Assembly: GCA_007693535.1 (NCBI GenBank)
Contig: REDK01000158.1
Coordinates: 1 to 64,000, forward strand
Source: Chromatiaceae bacterium
GTDB taxonomy: Bacteria > Pseudomonadota > Gammaproteobacteria > Chromatiales > Chromatiaceae
Direction of reading: 5' to 3'
Length of the DNA: 64,000 nt
Shown piece by piece: positions 55,267 to 64,000 of the stretch. Position numbers and translations under genes: made by a program. Numbering within the stretch: the first letter of the stretch is position 1; every line of letters begins with the position of its first letter. The notes below the pieces were generated by a model. The model searched no databases, was not told the origin of the DNA, and saw only the letters and a list, made by a program, of their open reading frames with translations.

Positions 55267-56559
55267 ATGACAGCCATCGCCGCCATCCAGCAGCGTAATC
55301 CGGCCCTCGACGGGCTGCGCGGACTGGCCATCCTCTGGGTGGTGGCGTTCCATGCCCGCGCCCTGTTCGGTGCCAGCCTCGGCAGTGGCCTCGGCAGCGC
55401 TCAGCCCGGCAGTGCCGCCGCCCTCGCCGAGAGCGGACTGCTCGGGGTACAACTATTCTTTGTGTTGAGCGGCTTTCTGCTCGCCCTGCCCTGGCTGCGC
55501 CATGCCGCCGGTAATGGGCCACGGCCCGGCCTGGGGGGCTATTTTCGACGGCGCGCACGGCGCCTGCTGCCGCCACTCTATCTGCATCTGGCACTGCTGT
55601 TCGGCTTGGTACTGCCGCTGCTGCCCGGCGGGCTCGCCCTGCTCGCCAGTCAACTCGGGCTGCTGAACCTGGCCGCCCATGGGCTGTTACTGCATTTCCT
55701 GCATCCAGGCAGCGCCAGCTCCTTCGGGCTCAATATGGCCCTGTGGAGCCTGAGCATCGAGGCCCAGTTCTATCTTCTATTGCCCTGGCTGGTGCCCTGG
55801 TTCACCGGCCGCCGGGCCTGGCCCGCCCTGGCCGCGGCGCTGGGCCTGACCCTGGCCTGGCGACTCTGGGCGCCAGCCCTGCTGGCGCCCTGGCTGATCA
55901 CCAACATCCCGCCGGAGCTGCTGATCTATTTCGATCCAGTCAGCGGCCGCGCCATTCCCTACCCGCCGCCGCTGCTGGGGCTGTTCGTAGAACGACAGTT
56001 GCCAGGCGAGTGCTTCGCCTTCGCCTGCGGCATGGCCGCCGCCAGCCTCGCGGCGCGATTGGAGGCGAACGATCGCCGCGCACCGATCTGGCGCCCGGCT
56101 GGCCGCCTGCTCCTGGATCACCTGGCCCTGGCCCTGTTGCTGGGCTGGGCACTGGCGCTGAGCCGACTTCCGCTGATGGTGTTGATCACGGACCCGGGCT
56201 GGCGCCTGCTCGGACAACCGGCCTTACTGGTGTCGCTGGGGCTGGTCGTGCTGGCGGCACACCTGCAGCAAGGGCCGTCAGCGGCACGGCCTGCTGGCGG
56301 TGCGGCGTCCTCCAGCGCCCTCGGACGGCTGCTCGGCAACGGCGCGCTAGCAGCCCTGGGACTGATCAGCTACAGCCTGTTTCTCTGGCACGAGCCGGTC
56401 TTGCGGTTGGCCCGCGCCATCCACGAAGCCGCGGGGTCGATCTCCGGGGCAGCAGCCGGCGCCCTGCTGAGCGGACTGGTAGCGGCGCTCATGGTGGCGC
56501 TGCTGTCCTATCTGCTCACTGAGCGGCGCTGGGGGCGGCGCCACATCCCGACCGGCTGA
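55267..56559 (+). CDS. Acyltransferase 3 family (OafA/YrhL-like)
   Basis: NPALDGLRGLAILWVVAFHA; GVQLFFVLSGFLLALPW. Confidence 0.9.
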   Translation: MTAIAAIQQRNPALDGLRGLAILWVVAFHARALFGASLGSGLGSAQPGSAAALAESGLLGVQLFFVLSGFLLALPWLRHAAGNGPRPGLGGYFRRRARRLLPPLYLHLALLFGLVLPLLPGGLALLASQLGLLNLAAHGLLLHFLHPGSASSFGLNMALWSLSIEAQFYLLLPWLVPWFTGRRAWPALAAALGLTLAWRLWAPALLAPWLITNIPPELLIYFDPVSGRAIPYPPPLLGLFVERQLPGECFAFACGMAAASLAARLEANDRRAPIWRPAGRLLLDHLALALLLGWALALSRLPLMVLITDPGWRLLGQPALLVSLGLVVLAAHLQQGPSAARPAGGAASSSALGRLLGNGALAALGLISYSLFLWHEPVLRLARAIHEAAGSISGAAAGALLSGLVAALMVALLSYLLTERRWGRRHIPTG

Positions 56560-56910
56560 CTGGTCATCCCGCGCAGGCTTCCGACTAATGCCACCGGGGC
56601 CGCGAAATGCTGCATCCGCAGATGGTCCGCGGCAAGCAGCCGATCTGAACGCCAACCAGCGCGGCCGGCACGGCAACCATCAGCCCCCTCGACAACTGCC
56701 CGCCGACTGCCTGGCTGCGAACGGCTTCGCCGCAAACGCTCGGTCACTGCTGGGTGACAACCGCGGGTGCGCAATGGTTTGGTTGTCCACCGGCCGGCGG
56801 CGCGGGCTATGATCCGTGGATCACGCGGACGGACACCGATCTAGGCCAAATCGACCCCGGCGACAGGCATCCGAAAGAGAAAATTGAGGACGACCTCGAT
56901 CTGATCACTT

Positions 56911-58398
56911 TCACCACCAGTCCAGGCCCTTCTCCAGCAGGACCTTCCTCGCCAACTCGTGGCCGCCGCGAGCCGCCCGTCGCAAGTGCTCGACCGCCAT
57001 TTTCTCGTCGGCCGGCATGCCGAGCCCGTTTTGGTGCATCCGGCCCAGGTTCCACTCTGCCGTGGCGAAACGCTGCGCCGCGGCCTGGCGGTACCAGTAG
57101 AGAGCTTGCTGGAGGTCGCGGGCCACGCCCCAGCCCTGCTCGTAGAGGTAGCCCAGGTTGTTCTGGCCGTTCGCGTCGCCCAGCTTCGCCGAGCGCTCGT
57201 AGTAGCGGAAGGCCTCGGCCAGGTCGACCGCGACGCCGAGCCCGAACTGGTACATCCAGCCGAGGCGGTCGAACGCTTGCGGGTGGTCCTGCGCGGCCGC
57301 CAGCCGGCACAAACGGAAGGCCTCGTCGAAGTCCTTCTCGACTCCCATCCCGTCCCCATACCGGACGCAGAGGTTGGTCTGGGCAAACCTGTTCCCCTGC
57401 GCCGCGGCCTTCTTATACCACTCGACGGCCTGTGCGTCGTCGACGGCCATGCCGCCCCGGCCGGTCGCAAGGAAGACGGCGTAGTTGTTCTGCGCCGCGG
57501 GTCGGCCTGCCTCGGCGGCCTGACGGTACAAGCGCAGGGCGGCCGCGTCATCCCGCGGTGCACCGAGGCCATAGTGGAAGGCACTCCCAGCTTTTTCCGC
57601 GGCCTCGGCATGGCCGAGGCCGGCGGCCTTGACGAACAGCTCGAGGGCTCGCACCGCGTCCTGCGACTCCAGGCGCACCCCCTCGTCGAAGATCTCCGCC
57701 GCGGAATCACTCCTCTGGGCGTCGGCGCGCACCTTCTGCGGCTCCTCGCCGGCCCCCGCTCCGGTCGCGAAGATCGCGGCATCCATCGTCGGGGTCGGCT
57801 CGCCCTTGGCATCGACGGCCTCGGCGTCGACCCGCCCGTTGCCCCTCACCCCGCTGACCCGCCAGGCGCCCACGACGATGGTGTCGTCGCCGAAGGAGAA
57901 GCTCAGCTCGACCCGATCGCCGACCACCGGAAAGGCGTCGCGATCGAGCTGGATCGTGACGTCCTGGCCGCGGACCTCGGTCACTTTCCCCGGCACGAAG
58001 GAGCTGTCGCTGCCGGGAACCCGGACATCGGGCCCTTGAGTGAAGCCAGGTCCGCGCGACGACCTGACCAGAGCGCGCATGCCCTCGGACGGCTGGAGGC
58101 CGAAGCCCTCGAGGAGCACGGCAATGACCTCGTCACCCCGCACTTCGGTGACTTGCCAGCGGCCGATGTGGGTCGCATTGCCGTCCCGGTCAGGCCAGTT
58201 CATCACCGTCACAGTGTCGTCGACCGCCGCGGTGGCGCCGGAGGGGATGAGAACGTGAATCGTATCGCCCCCCACCGAGGACACTGTGCCCTCGCTGTCC
58301 GCCCGGACCGGCGCCGCCAGGAGGACCGTCGATATTAGCGCCATTGCGGCAGCTACCCTGCATCCAACGATCATCGTCGTCACTCCCCGCCGCGTCAC
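56911..58398 (-). CDS. Exported Sel1-like repeat protein with two N-terminal beta-rich modules
   Basis: Signal peptide (MALISTVLLAAPVRA); about 7 Sel1 repeats (NNLGYLYEQGWGVARDLQQALYWYRQAAAQ). Confidence 0.88.
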   Translation of the reverse strand: MTRRGVTTMIVGCRVAAAMALISTVLLAAPVRADSEGTVSSVGGDTIHVLIPSGATAAVDDTVTVMNWPDRDGNATHIGRWQVTEVRGDEVIAVLLEGFGLQPSEGMRALVRSSRGPGFTQGPDVRVPGSDSSFVPGKVTEVRGQDVTIQLDRDAFPVVGDRVELSFSFGDDTIVVGAWRVSGVRGNGRVDAEAVDAKGEPTPTMDAAIFATGAGAGEEPQKVRADAQRSDSAAEIFDEGVRLESQDAVRALELFVKAAGLGHAEAAEKAGSAFHYGLGAPRDDAAALRLYRQAAEAGRPAAQNNYAVFLATGRGGMAVDDAQAVEWYKKAAAQGNRFAQTNLCVRYGDGMGVEKDFDEAFRLCRLAAAQDHPQAFDRLGWMYQFGLGVAVDLAEAFRYYERSAKLGDANGQNNLGYLYEQGWGVARDLQQALYWYRQAAAQRFATAEWNLGRMHQNGLGMPADEKMAVEHLRRAARGGHELARKVLLEKGLDWW

Positions 58399-59294
58399 CA
58401 GCCTATTCCCCGACTCGAGAGTTCGGCACGGGCGCGCGCACCGCCGGCGCGGGCGCTCTCCCGGAGCAGCTGATTCGCCCTCTCCTGCTGCCTGTACACC
58501 GCCCCGAGGGTGCCCGCCAGGTCGGTCAGCGGCTCCTGGTCGGGGAACTCGCGATGCTCAGCGGCCAGTCGATACCACCGCTCCGCCGCCGCGAGGTCGA
58601 CCTGGGTGCCTTGGCCGATGAGGTACCTGTGGCCGACCAGCCTGTACGACGGTGCGAACCCGTCCTCGGCGAGGGCGAGGTACACCTCGAAGGCCTCGCG
58701 CCACGCCGCCTGCTTCTCGGCGCCTTCGAGCATCATGGCGCGGCTGTCGAGCATGCCGGCGAGTTCGCGACGGGCGTCGAAGTGGTCCTTCTGGGCGGCC
58801 GCGCGCACCAGCTCGAAGGCCCGGTCCCAGTCCTGCACCACCCCCCAGCCGTGCTGGTAGTGCTTGGCCAACCTCATCTGCGCGCCGCGGCAGCCGGAGG
58901 ACGAGGCGCGCTCGAGCCACTGAAGGTGCGCGTCATCCTCGAGCACGATCACCCGCGCCGCGAGGCCCACGGTCGCCTCCGCCCGGGCCTCGGCCGGGCG
59001 GGCGCTGATTGCCCAAAGGCGGTCGGCGCCCGTCGCCGTGCGCAGGCTCTCGCGGACATTGTCGATGCACCAGAGGCCATAGGAGATCTCGTCGCCGTCC
59101 GGGGTCGCGTAGAGGATCTCCACCGCCGAGCCGAAGGAGAAGGTGCCGCCGGCGAGTTCGAGTCCGACCTGGCCCTCGGCGATGGCGACGACGGTGCCGC
59201 GGGCGGCGTCGCTCGCGGAGACGAGCGCCGCAACCGTCGTCAGGCAGAACAACAGGGCCACCCCGGCAGGCCACCATCTCGTGTGCTCGAACAT
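58395..59294 (-). CDS. Exported Sel1-like repeat protein with one N-terminal beta-rich module
   Basis: Signal-like N-terminus; Sel1 repeats (MRLAKHYQHGWGVVQDWDRAFELVRAAA); 4-bp overlap with the downstream gene. Confidence 0.8.
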   Translation of the reverse strand: MFEHTRWWPAGVALLFCLTTVAALVSASDAARGTVVAIAEGQVGLELAGGTFSFGSAVEILYATPDGDEISYGLWCIDNVRESLRTATGADRLWAISARPAEARAEATVGLAARVIVLEDDAHLQWLERASSSGCRGAQMRLAKHYQHGWGVVQDWDRAFELVRAAAQKDHFDARRELAGMLDSRAMMLEGAEKQAAWREAFEVYLALAEDGFAPSYRLVGHRYLIGQGTQVDLAAAERWYRLAAEHREFPDQEPLTDLAGTLGAVYRQQERANQLLRESARAGGARARAELSSRGIGW

Positions 59295-59307
59295 CTACCC
59301 TTCCTCG

Positions 59308-62300
59308 TCAGAGAGATCTTCCATACACCAGGCAGTACCAGCGGTTGCCGGTGGGCTCGTTCGTCGCGTTCCTGACCTCTCCGCCGACCGCGTAGTGCCC
59401 GTCGAAGTTCTCGTTGGTCCAGGTGCGCTCGAGGATGCCGGTCAGCTTTCCCGCGCTGTCGTACTGGTAAAAGGCGTTGCCCGTCCAGATAACGTAGTCG
59501 ACCGCGCCCGAAGAAGCGCCCATGAGAATCCTTTCACCCTGGCGGTATCCCTGCACCAGCCCCCCGTAGGGCGGAAAGACGAAGCCGACCACTGGCTCGG
59601 TCTCGACCGGCGTCGGCGCGGGGGGAAGCGGAGGGCGACCATCCTGGCCGCACGGCAGTGCGAAGGGCGCGATCTCCTGGATCATCTTCCGGCCGAGATC
59701 GAGTCCCATCCGCTCGTCCCAACCGACGTGATAGAGGCGTACGCGCACCTTCCGCGTGCGGCTGTACAGGTCCCAGTGCGCCGGCCCCAGGATCGGATCC
59801 TCTCCCCTGCGAAACCTCTCGGCGTTGTCCACGTTCGGGTCGACGAGATGGTCCGGCTTGCAGAAGTTCTCGTGCCCACTTGGGTCGACGTCGGTCGCAT
59901 CGGCGGCGATCCAGTGGACACGAATGAAGGTGTCCGGCTCCTTGCAGTACTGGCCCCCCCTGCCCGGGGGCGGGTCCGGCACGTGGTAGGAGCAGGAGAA
60001 CTGACTGCCCCACCTGTTGCCGGTGATTCTCCCGCTCGTGGGGGCTAAGGACCACCACATGTCGGGGCAGTAGTTGAAGGTGCCGCCGACGACCTGCCTC
60101 ATCAGGCGCTGCGGACACACAAGGCTTGGCTGCTCACCCACGGTCGTCTCCCTGACCGGCGCGGGCACCGCCGGCGGCGCAACGCCCGGGCTGTACACCG
60201 ACAGGGTCACCACGGCACCCGCGCTCACCGACGAGCCGGCGGCGACAGACTGGGCCTGGACCCTTCCGTCCTCGCCGGGAACGGACGCCGGCGAACCCGG
60301 TGCGAGAGCCACCGCCAGCTCCTGGGACGCGAGGCGCTGCTTCGCCTCGCCGACGGACAGCCCGACCAGCGCAGGAACGGCTCGCAGGTCGACGAAGCCC
60401 GAGTGCACCCTCAGCGTGACCCGCCTCCCCGGCGCCACCGTCACGCCGGGGGCGGGCTCCTGCGCCTCCACCGCGCCGGCCAGGGTCGGGCTGGGGGCGG
60501 GGGCTCCCGGCACCAGCTCGACGGCGGCAGGGTCGACGCCCGCCGCGGCGAGGGCCGCCCTCGCCTCACGGGTGGACATGCCGACCAGGTCGGGGATGGT
60601 GGTGGTGGCCACGAAGGGCGAGCGCACCCAGATGGCGATCTGGGCGCCCGCTTCAAGGCGGGTTCCGGCAACGGGATCCTGGGCCTCGACGGTGTCCGAG
60701 TCCGTCGGCCTCGCGGCCGGTGACCCCGGCCGCAGGGCCGCGACCAGGCCACGCTCCTCGAGCCGGCGCCTGGCCTCGGGCCGGCTCAGGCCGACCAGAT
60801 CAGGCGCCGTGATCGCCGGCGCCACGTAGGGAGCATGCACCACCAGGGTCAGGGTCTGGCCGCGCCGCAGGTGCTGCCACGACGGCGGATCCTGCCGCTC
60901 GACAGTGCCCTCCCCATCCTTCGTGGACGCCGGCGAGCCGGGCGAGAGCGCAACCTCGAAGCCGGCGGCCTGCACCTCGGCCCGGGCCGCGGCGAGCCGC
61001 GCGCCGCCGAGGTCGCGCACTGCGCCGTAGCGGCCGCGGCAGGGATCGACGGAAAGCCCCTCGAGCCGGGCCACGACGTACTCCTCGAGGGTGCAGTGGT
61101 CGATCGAGTCGAGCCCGGTCCTCAGGGCGGACCACACCCTTGCCTCGGAGGAGACGCCGGCGCCGTAGTCGACCGAGCCGTGGCTCGAGATCGCCCGTCC
61201 GGTCACGCCGCCGCCGCCGATCTTCCGGCCGAGCTCGTCGTAGCGGAAGCTCACCCCCGGGACCGCGTTCTCCGGCGGCTCGGCCACCGACAGCCACTCG
61301 CGGACCAGGTTCGCCACCTCGGGCTGGCGGTCCGGGTCCAGGCTGCCGGGGCGCGAGGCGTCGACCCGCCCGGTCGCCGGTGGCTCGGCTGTCACGGGCC
61401 CGGTGTCCGTGACGGATCCCGCACCGCCCCCGGCGCCCGCCGCCTCGCCCCGCTCCTGACCCTCTGTCGCGCCCGCCGCCCCGCCTGCAGCGACGTCCGC
61501 GTCCTCGGCGATCGGCCCGGCCGATTCCTCCACCTCCGGCCCGACCCCGCCGCCAGTCGGTCTTCCGGCCGGTCCCGGTCCGGTGTAGGGCCGGCTGGAG
61601 TAGATGGCGTAGCCGTAGGAGCGGAGGTTCAGCTTCTGTCCGCTGCTCCACGGGTGGCGGTCGTCGGTCAAGCTGTAGAACACCGGGATAACCCACAGGG
61701 TGGCCGGGTCGTGCAGGTGCCCGGCCAGGTCGCGCTCGGGGTCGCCGAAGCGCGCTCTCCGGTCGCCGCCCGAAAGCTCCAGGCGGACGGTGCACCTGCC
61801 CTCGGTGGGCTCGGGGTTGTAGAAAGGGTTGCCTTGCCACTGCGTCCACACCCAGTAGCCGCCGGTGCACCCCTCGGGCTTCTGCTCGAGCGGCGCCCAG
61901 AAGGAGGGGATCGCGTCACCCTCCACGAGATGCCGGTCGGGCGGCACGGTGGTGGTGGTCACCAGCCGGTGCACGCCGCCCGTGAAGAAGAGCGGGAAGG
62001 ATGCGCCCGAGGCTTCAATCACCTCGAGCCTGGCGTCGAGACGGCCCACCTTCAGGTACTCTGGCTGGAGCTCGGGCGGGAAGTCCACGCTCAGGCGGCT
62101 CACCGCGCGCTGCTCCGGCCGGTCGGGCCGGGTCCGCCAGCGGGCGCGCATATCGACCGTCGCACTCGAGCCTGAGACCCGCGGCGGGCCGATGGTCAGA
62201 GCTCCTGAGTAGGCGCTGCCGGGCAGCGGCAGCTCGGACACCTCCTCGGCCACGAAGCCGGCGAAGACGAGCCGCACGGCGGCCACCTCGAAGCTGCCCT

Positions 62301-63255
62301 CGTCCTGCCACTCGCCGTCGACGTACGGTGTCGCCTCGCCCTGGCCGAACACCGCCGAGCCCTCCATTCGCACGCTCACGGTCTGTACCGTGTAACGTCC
62401 CGGGCCCGCGCGGGCCCTGGCCGGGTCGGGGTCGTCCCGGGGGTTCCACAGCTCGACCGGCACGGCGAAGCGGCCGGGTGAGCCCTCGACGGCGAAGGGC
62501 ATGGTGAGCTCGGGCGCGCCGGCCGCGCCCCGGTCCCGGAACTCGCCGCCCGCCACCCGGGCGCCGTTGGGGCCCAGGATCCGCCAGTTGAAGAACTGGC
62601 TCTCGCCGATCGGCTCGCGCAGGTCACGGGCAGGAGTGAAGAACACCCCGATCCGGTCGCTCCACAGCACCGGCGCCCGCTCCGGGTCGCAGTGCTCGAA
62701 GGCCCGCTCGACCGGCAGGTCCTCGGGCGCGTCGCCCCGGAGGGCGCACACCGCCACCGTGGCCGCGCCGGGCGCCGTCGCCCGAGAGAACCGGAGTGGG
62801 ATCGCGACCTCCCGCTCCGGCGGGGACACGGCCTCGTGACGGGCCTCGACCCGCAGCACGATCCGGGCCTCCTCCCGGTCCTCTCCGGTCGCACGCTCGG
62901 CCGCGGTGTCGAAGACGAGGATCACCGTCTTGGAGTGCTCGCCCGGCGCGAAATCGAGCTGGGGGCCGCCCTCCCAGCGGACGTTCCTGACGAACGCCGG
63001 CTGCTCGGCAACCGACACCTCGAACCGCTGGCCGCCCTCGTCCTGGGGCCCGCGGTCCGACCAGCGGTGCACCACCAGCTCGAGGCGCAGGTCCTTCTGG
63101 TCTCCCTCGAGCGGCACGGCCTCTGGTATCGGCAGCGCCTCCTCCCAGGACGGCGGCCCGGCCTCGCGGCGCTCCTGGGCGTCCTGGGCCGCCGCCGGCA
63201 GGCAGCACAGCGCGGCGGCCGCGACACAGCCCAGGAGCAGGCTAGGGCCTCTCAC
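59308..63255 (-). CDS. Large secreted protein with four PASTA domains (1315 aa)
   Basis: Signal peptide; repeats such as APDLVGLSRPEARRRLEERGLVAALRPGSPAARPTDSDTVEAQDPVAGTRLEAGAQIAIWV. Confidence 0.85.
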   Translation of the reverse strand: MRGPSLLLGCVAAAALCCLPAAAQDAQERREAGPPSWEEALPIPEAVPLEGDQKDLRLELVVHRWSDRGPQDEGGQRFEVSVAEQPAFVRNVRWEGGPQLDFAPGEHSKTVILVFDTAAERATGEDREEARIVLRVEARHEAVSPPEREVAIPLRFSRATAPGAATVAVCALRGDAPEDLPVERAFEHCDPERAPVLWSDRIGVFFTPARDLREPIGESQFFNWRILGPNGARVAGGEFRDRGAAGAPELTMPFAVEGSPGRFAVPVELWNPRDDPDPARARAGPGRYTVQTVSVRMEGSAVFGQGEATPYVDGEWQDEGSFEVAAVRLVFAGFVAEEVSELPLPGSAYSGALTIGPPRVSGSSATVDMRARWRTRPDRPEQRAVSRLSVDFPPELQPEYLKVGRLDARLEVIEASGASFPLFFTGGVHRLVTTTTVPPDRHLVEGDAIPSFWAPLEQKPEGCTGGYWVWTQWQGNPFYNPEPTEGRCTVRLELSGGDRRARFGDPERDLAGHLHDPATLWVIPVFYSLTDDRHPWSSGQKLNLRSYGYAIYSSRPYTGPGPAGRPTGGGVGPEVEESAGPIAEDADVAAGGAAGATEGQERGEAAGAGGGAGSVTDTGPVTAEPPATGRVDASRPGSLDPDRQPEVANLVREWLSVAEPPENAVPGVSFRYDELGRKIGGGGVTGRAISSHGSVDYGAGVSSEARVWSALRTGLDSIDHCTLEEYVVARLEGLSVDPCRGRYGAVRDLGGARLAAARAEVQAAGFEVALSPGSPASTKDGEGTVERQDPPSWQHLRRGQTLTLVVHAPYVAPAITAPDLVGLSRPEARRRLEERGLVAALRPGSPAARPTDSDTVEAQDPVAGTRLEAGAQIAIWVRSPFVATTTIPDLVGMSTREARAALAAAGVDPAAVELVPGAPAPSPTLAGAVEAQEPAPGVTVAPGRRVTLRVHSGFVDLRAVPALVGLSVGEAKQRLASQELAVALAPGSPASVPGEDGRVQAQSVAAGSSVSAGAVVTLSVYSPGVAPPAVPAPVRETTVGEQPSLVCPQRLMRQVVGGTFNYCPDMWWSLAPTSGRITGNRWGSQFSCSYHVPDPPPGRGGQYCKEPDTFIRVHWIAADATDVDPSGHENFCKPDHLVDPNVDNAERFRRGEDPILGPAHWDLYSRTRKVRVRLYHVGWDERMGLDLGRKMIQEIAPFALPCGQDGRPPLPPAPTPVETEPVVGFVFPPYGGLVQGYRQGERILMGASSGAVDYVIWTGNAFYQYDSAGKLTGILERTWTNENFDGHYAVGGEVRNATNEPTGNRWYCLVYGRSL

Positions 63256-64000
63256 CGCCGCATCCAGAACATCAGCCAGGGCGCCGGGTTGTCCACGTCC
63301 TGGAGCTCGGCGCGACCGAGCACGCCCTCATAGATCGCCCTCATCCCGATTTCCAACCCCGCCCGGTCGGCCTCGCTCAGCTCCCGATCGGGCGGGTAGC
63401 GCCGCCGCAGTTCCTGCTGCCGGGTCTCGATCTCGTCGGCCAACCGCTGCCTTCGCTGGCGGTCGGCCTCGATGCCCCGTCGGAGGTCGGCCAGGTGTTC
63501 CTCGGTGCTCAGCCTCTGCTCGACCAGCCGCGTCCGGCCGCTCTCGTCCGTGACCTCGCGAACCCGCACCGGGGGCTGCAGCATGGCCTTGGCGCCGACC
63601 GAGTCGTAGATGTCCGCGGCGCCGACCGTGGTGGCGATGCGGTGGGCGTCCGTGCGCACGGCCCTGATGGCGTCCTCGTCGCCGCTGGCCACGGCCCGCT
63701 CGTGCTCGCGCTGCCACACCGCCGCCGTCTCGGCGAGGATCCGTGGCGCCATGTCCTGCATCCAGGCGGCCAGCGCGGCGGCGTTGGCCGCCCTGGTCTC
63801 CGGCGTGTCGCCGCCGACTACCGCCCAGGGGTCGGGGTTGTCGCCCTTCTGCTTCATCCCGGCCAGGAGCCGCACCATGGGCAGGTCCTCGGCGCTGAAG
63901 ACCGAGCGCGTGGCAGCCCTGAGCGCCTCACCCTCGAGACCGCCGGCCACCGCCTGGAGACGCTGCCGCTGCGCACCGCTGCCTGCGGTCACCAGGGCCT
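63252..64000 (-). CDS. Hypothetical protein, partial at window edge
   Basis: Open frame continues past 64000; 4-bp overlap with the PASTA gene; coiled-coil-like C-terminal half ending PAPWLMFWMRR. Confidence 0.65.
   Translation of the reverse strand, partial: ALVTAGSGAQRQRLQAVAGGLEGEALRAATRSVFSAEDLPMVRLLAGMKQKGDNPDPWAVVGGDTPETRAANAAALAAWMQDMAPRILAETAAVWQREHERAVASGDEDAIRAVRTDAHRIATTVGAADIYDSVGAKAMLQPPVRVREVTDESGRTRLVEQRLSTEEHLADLRRGIEADRQRRQRLADEIETRQQELRRRYPPDRELSEADRAGLEIGMRAIYEGVLGRAELQDVDNPAPWLMFWMRR

Noticed and set aside
53729-55270. 513-aa plus-strand ORF overlapping the MFS transporter
   Set aside because: Arg/Pro-rich +1-type frame; the MFS frame has TM segments and motifs.
60180-61020. 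PASTA repeats as evidence of a Ser/Thr kinase or PBP
   Set aside because: No kinase or transpeptidase motifs occur in the protein or its visible neighbours.
60835-62175. 446-aa plus-strand ORF within the PASTA gene region
   Set aside because: Antisense shadow; the minus strand has a signal peptide and recognisable PASTA repeats.

Overview
GC-rich gammaproteobacterial chromosomal window. The gene content (DsrC/TusE-family protein, NAGGN osmolyte trio, PhaR-box-like motifs, short LOV protein) suggests a Chromatiaceae-like purple sulfur bacterium; this affiliation is inferred. About 40 protein-coding genes and one tRNA-Gln(TTG) can be supported. Housekeeping genes: hemA-prfA, TPR-ispE-tRNA-Gln-prs-rplY-pth, valS, ppdK, folE. 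Accessory genes: NAGGN biosynthesis trio, Anbu / ATP-grasp / alpha-E cluster, CDF, SulP, MscS-CNB and KefB-type transporters, a PocR-PAS hybrid kinase, a short LOV photoreceptor next to an SRPBCC protein, and a triple-domain PTPS/QueD-like protein. Main points for follow-up: (1) a four-gene minus-strand operon at about 56.9-64 kb with a partial upstream gene, a 1315-aa secreted four-PASTA protein and two Sel1-repeat proteins sharing an N-terminal beta-rich module; (2) two copies of an about 156/167-bp MITE-like element with imperfect 32-bp terminal inverted repeats; (3) a tandem GNAT pair whose promoters share an identical 18-bp TGC-N3-GCA (PhaR-like) motif at the same 35-nt offset from a -10-like hexamer; (4) decayed TnpB and Uma2 fragments downstream of pth. 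No CRISPR array, intact IS or prophage was seen. All family assignments come from reading translated motifs; no database search was run.
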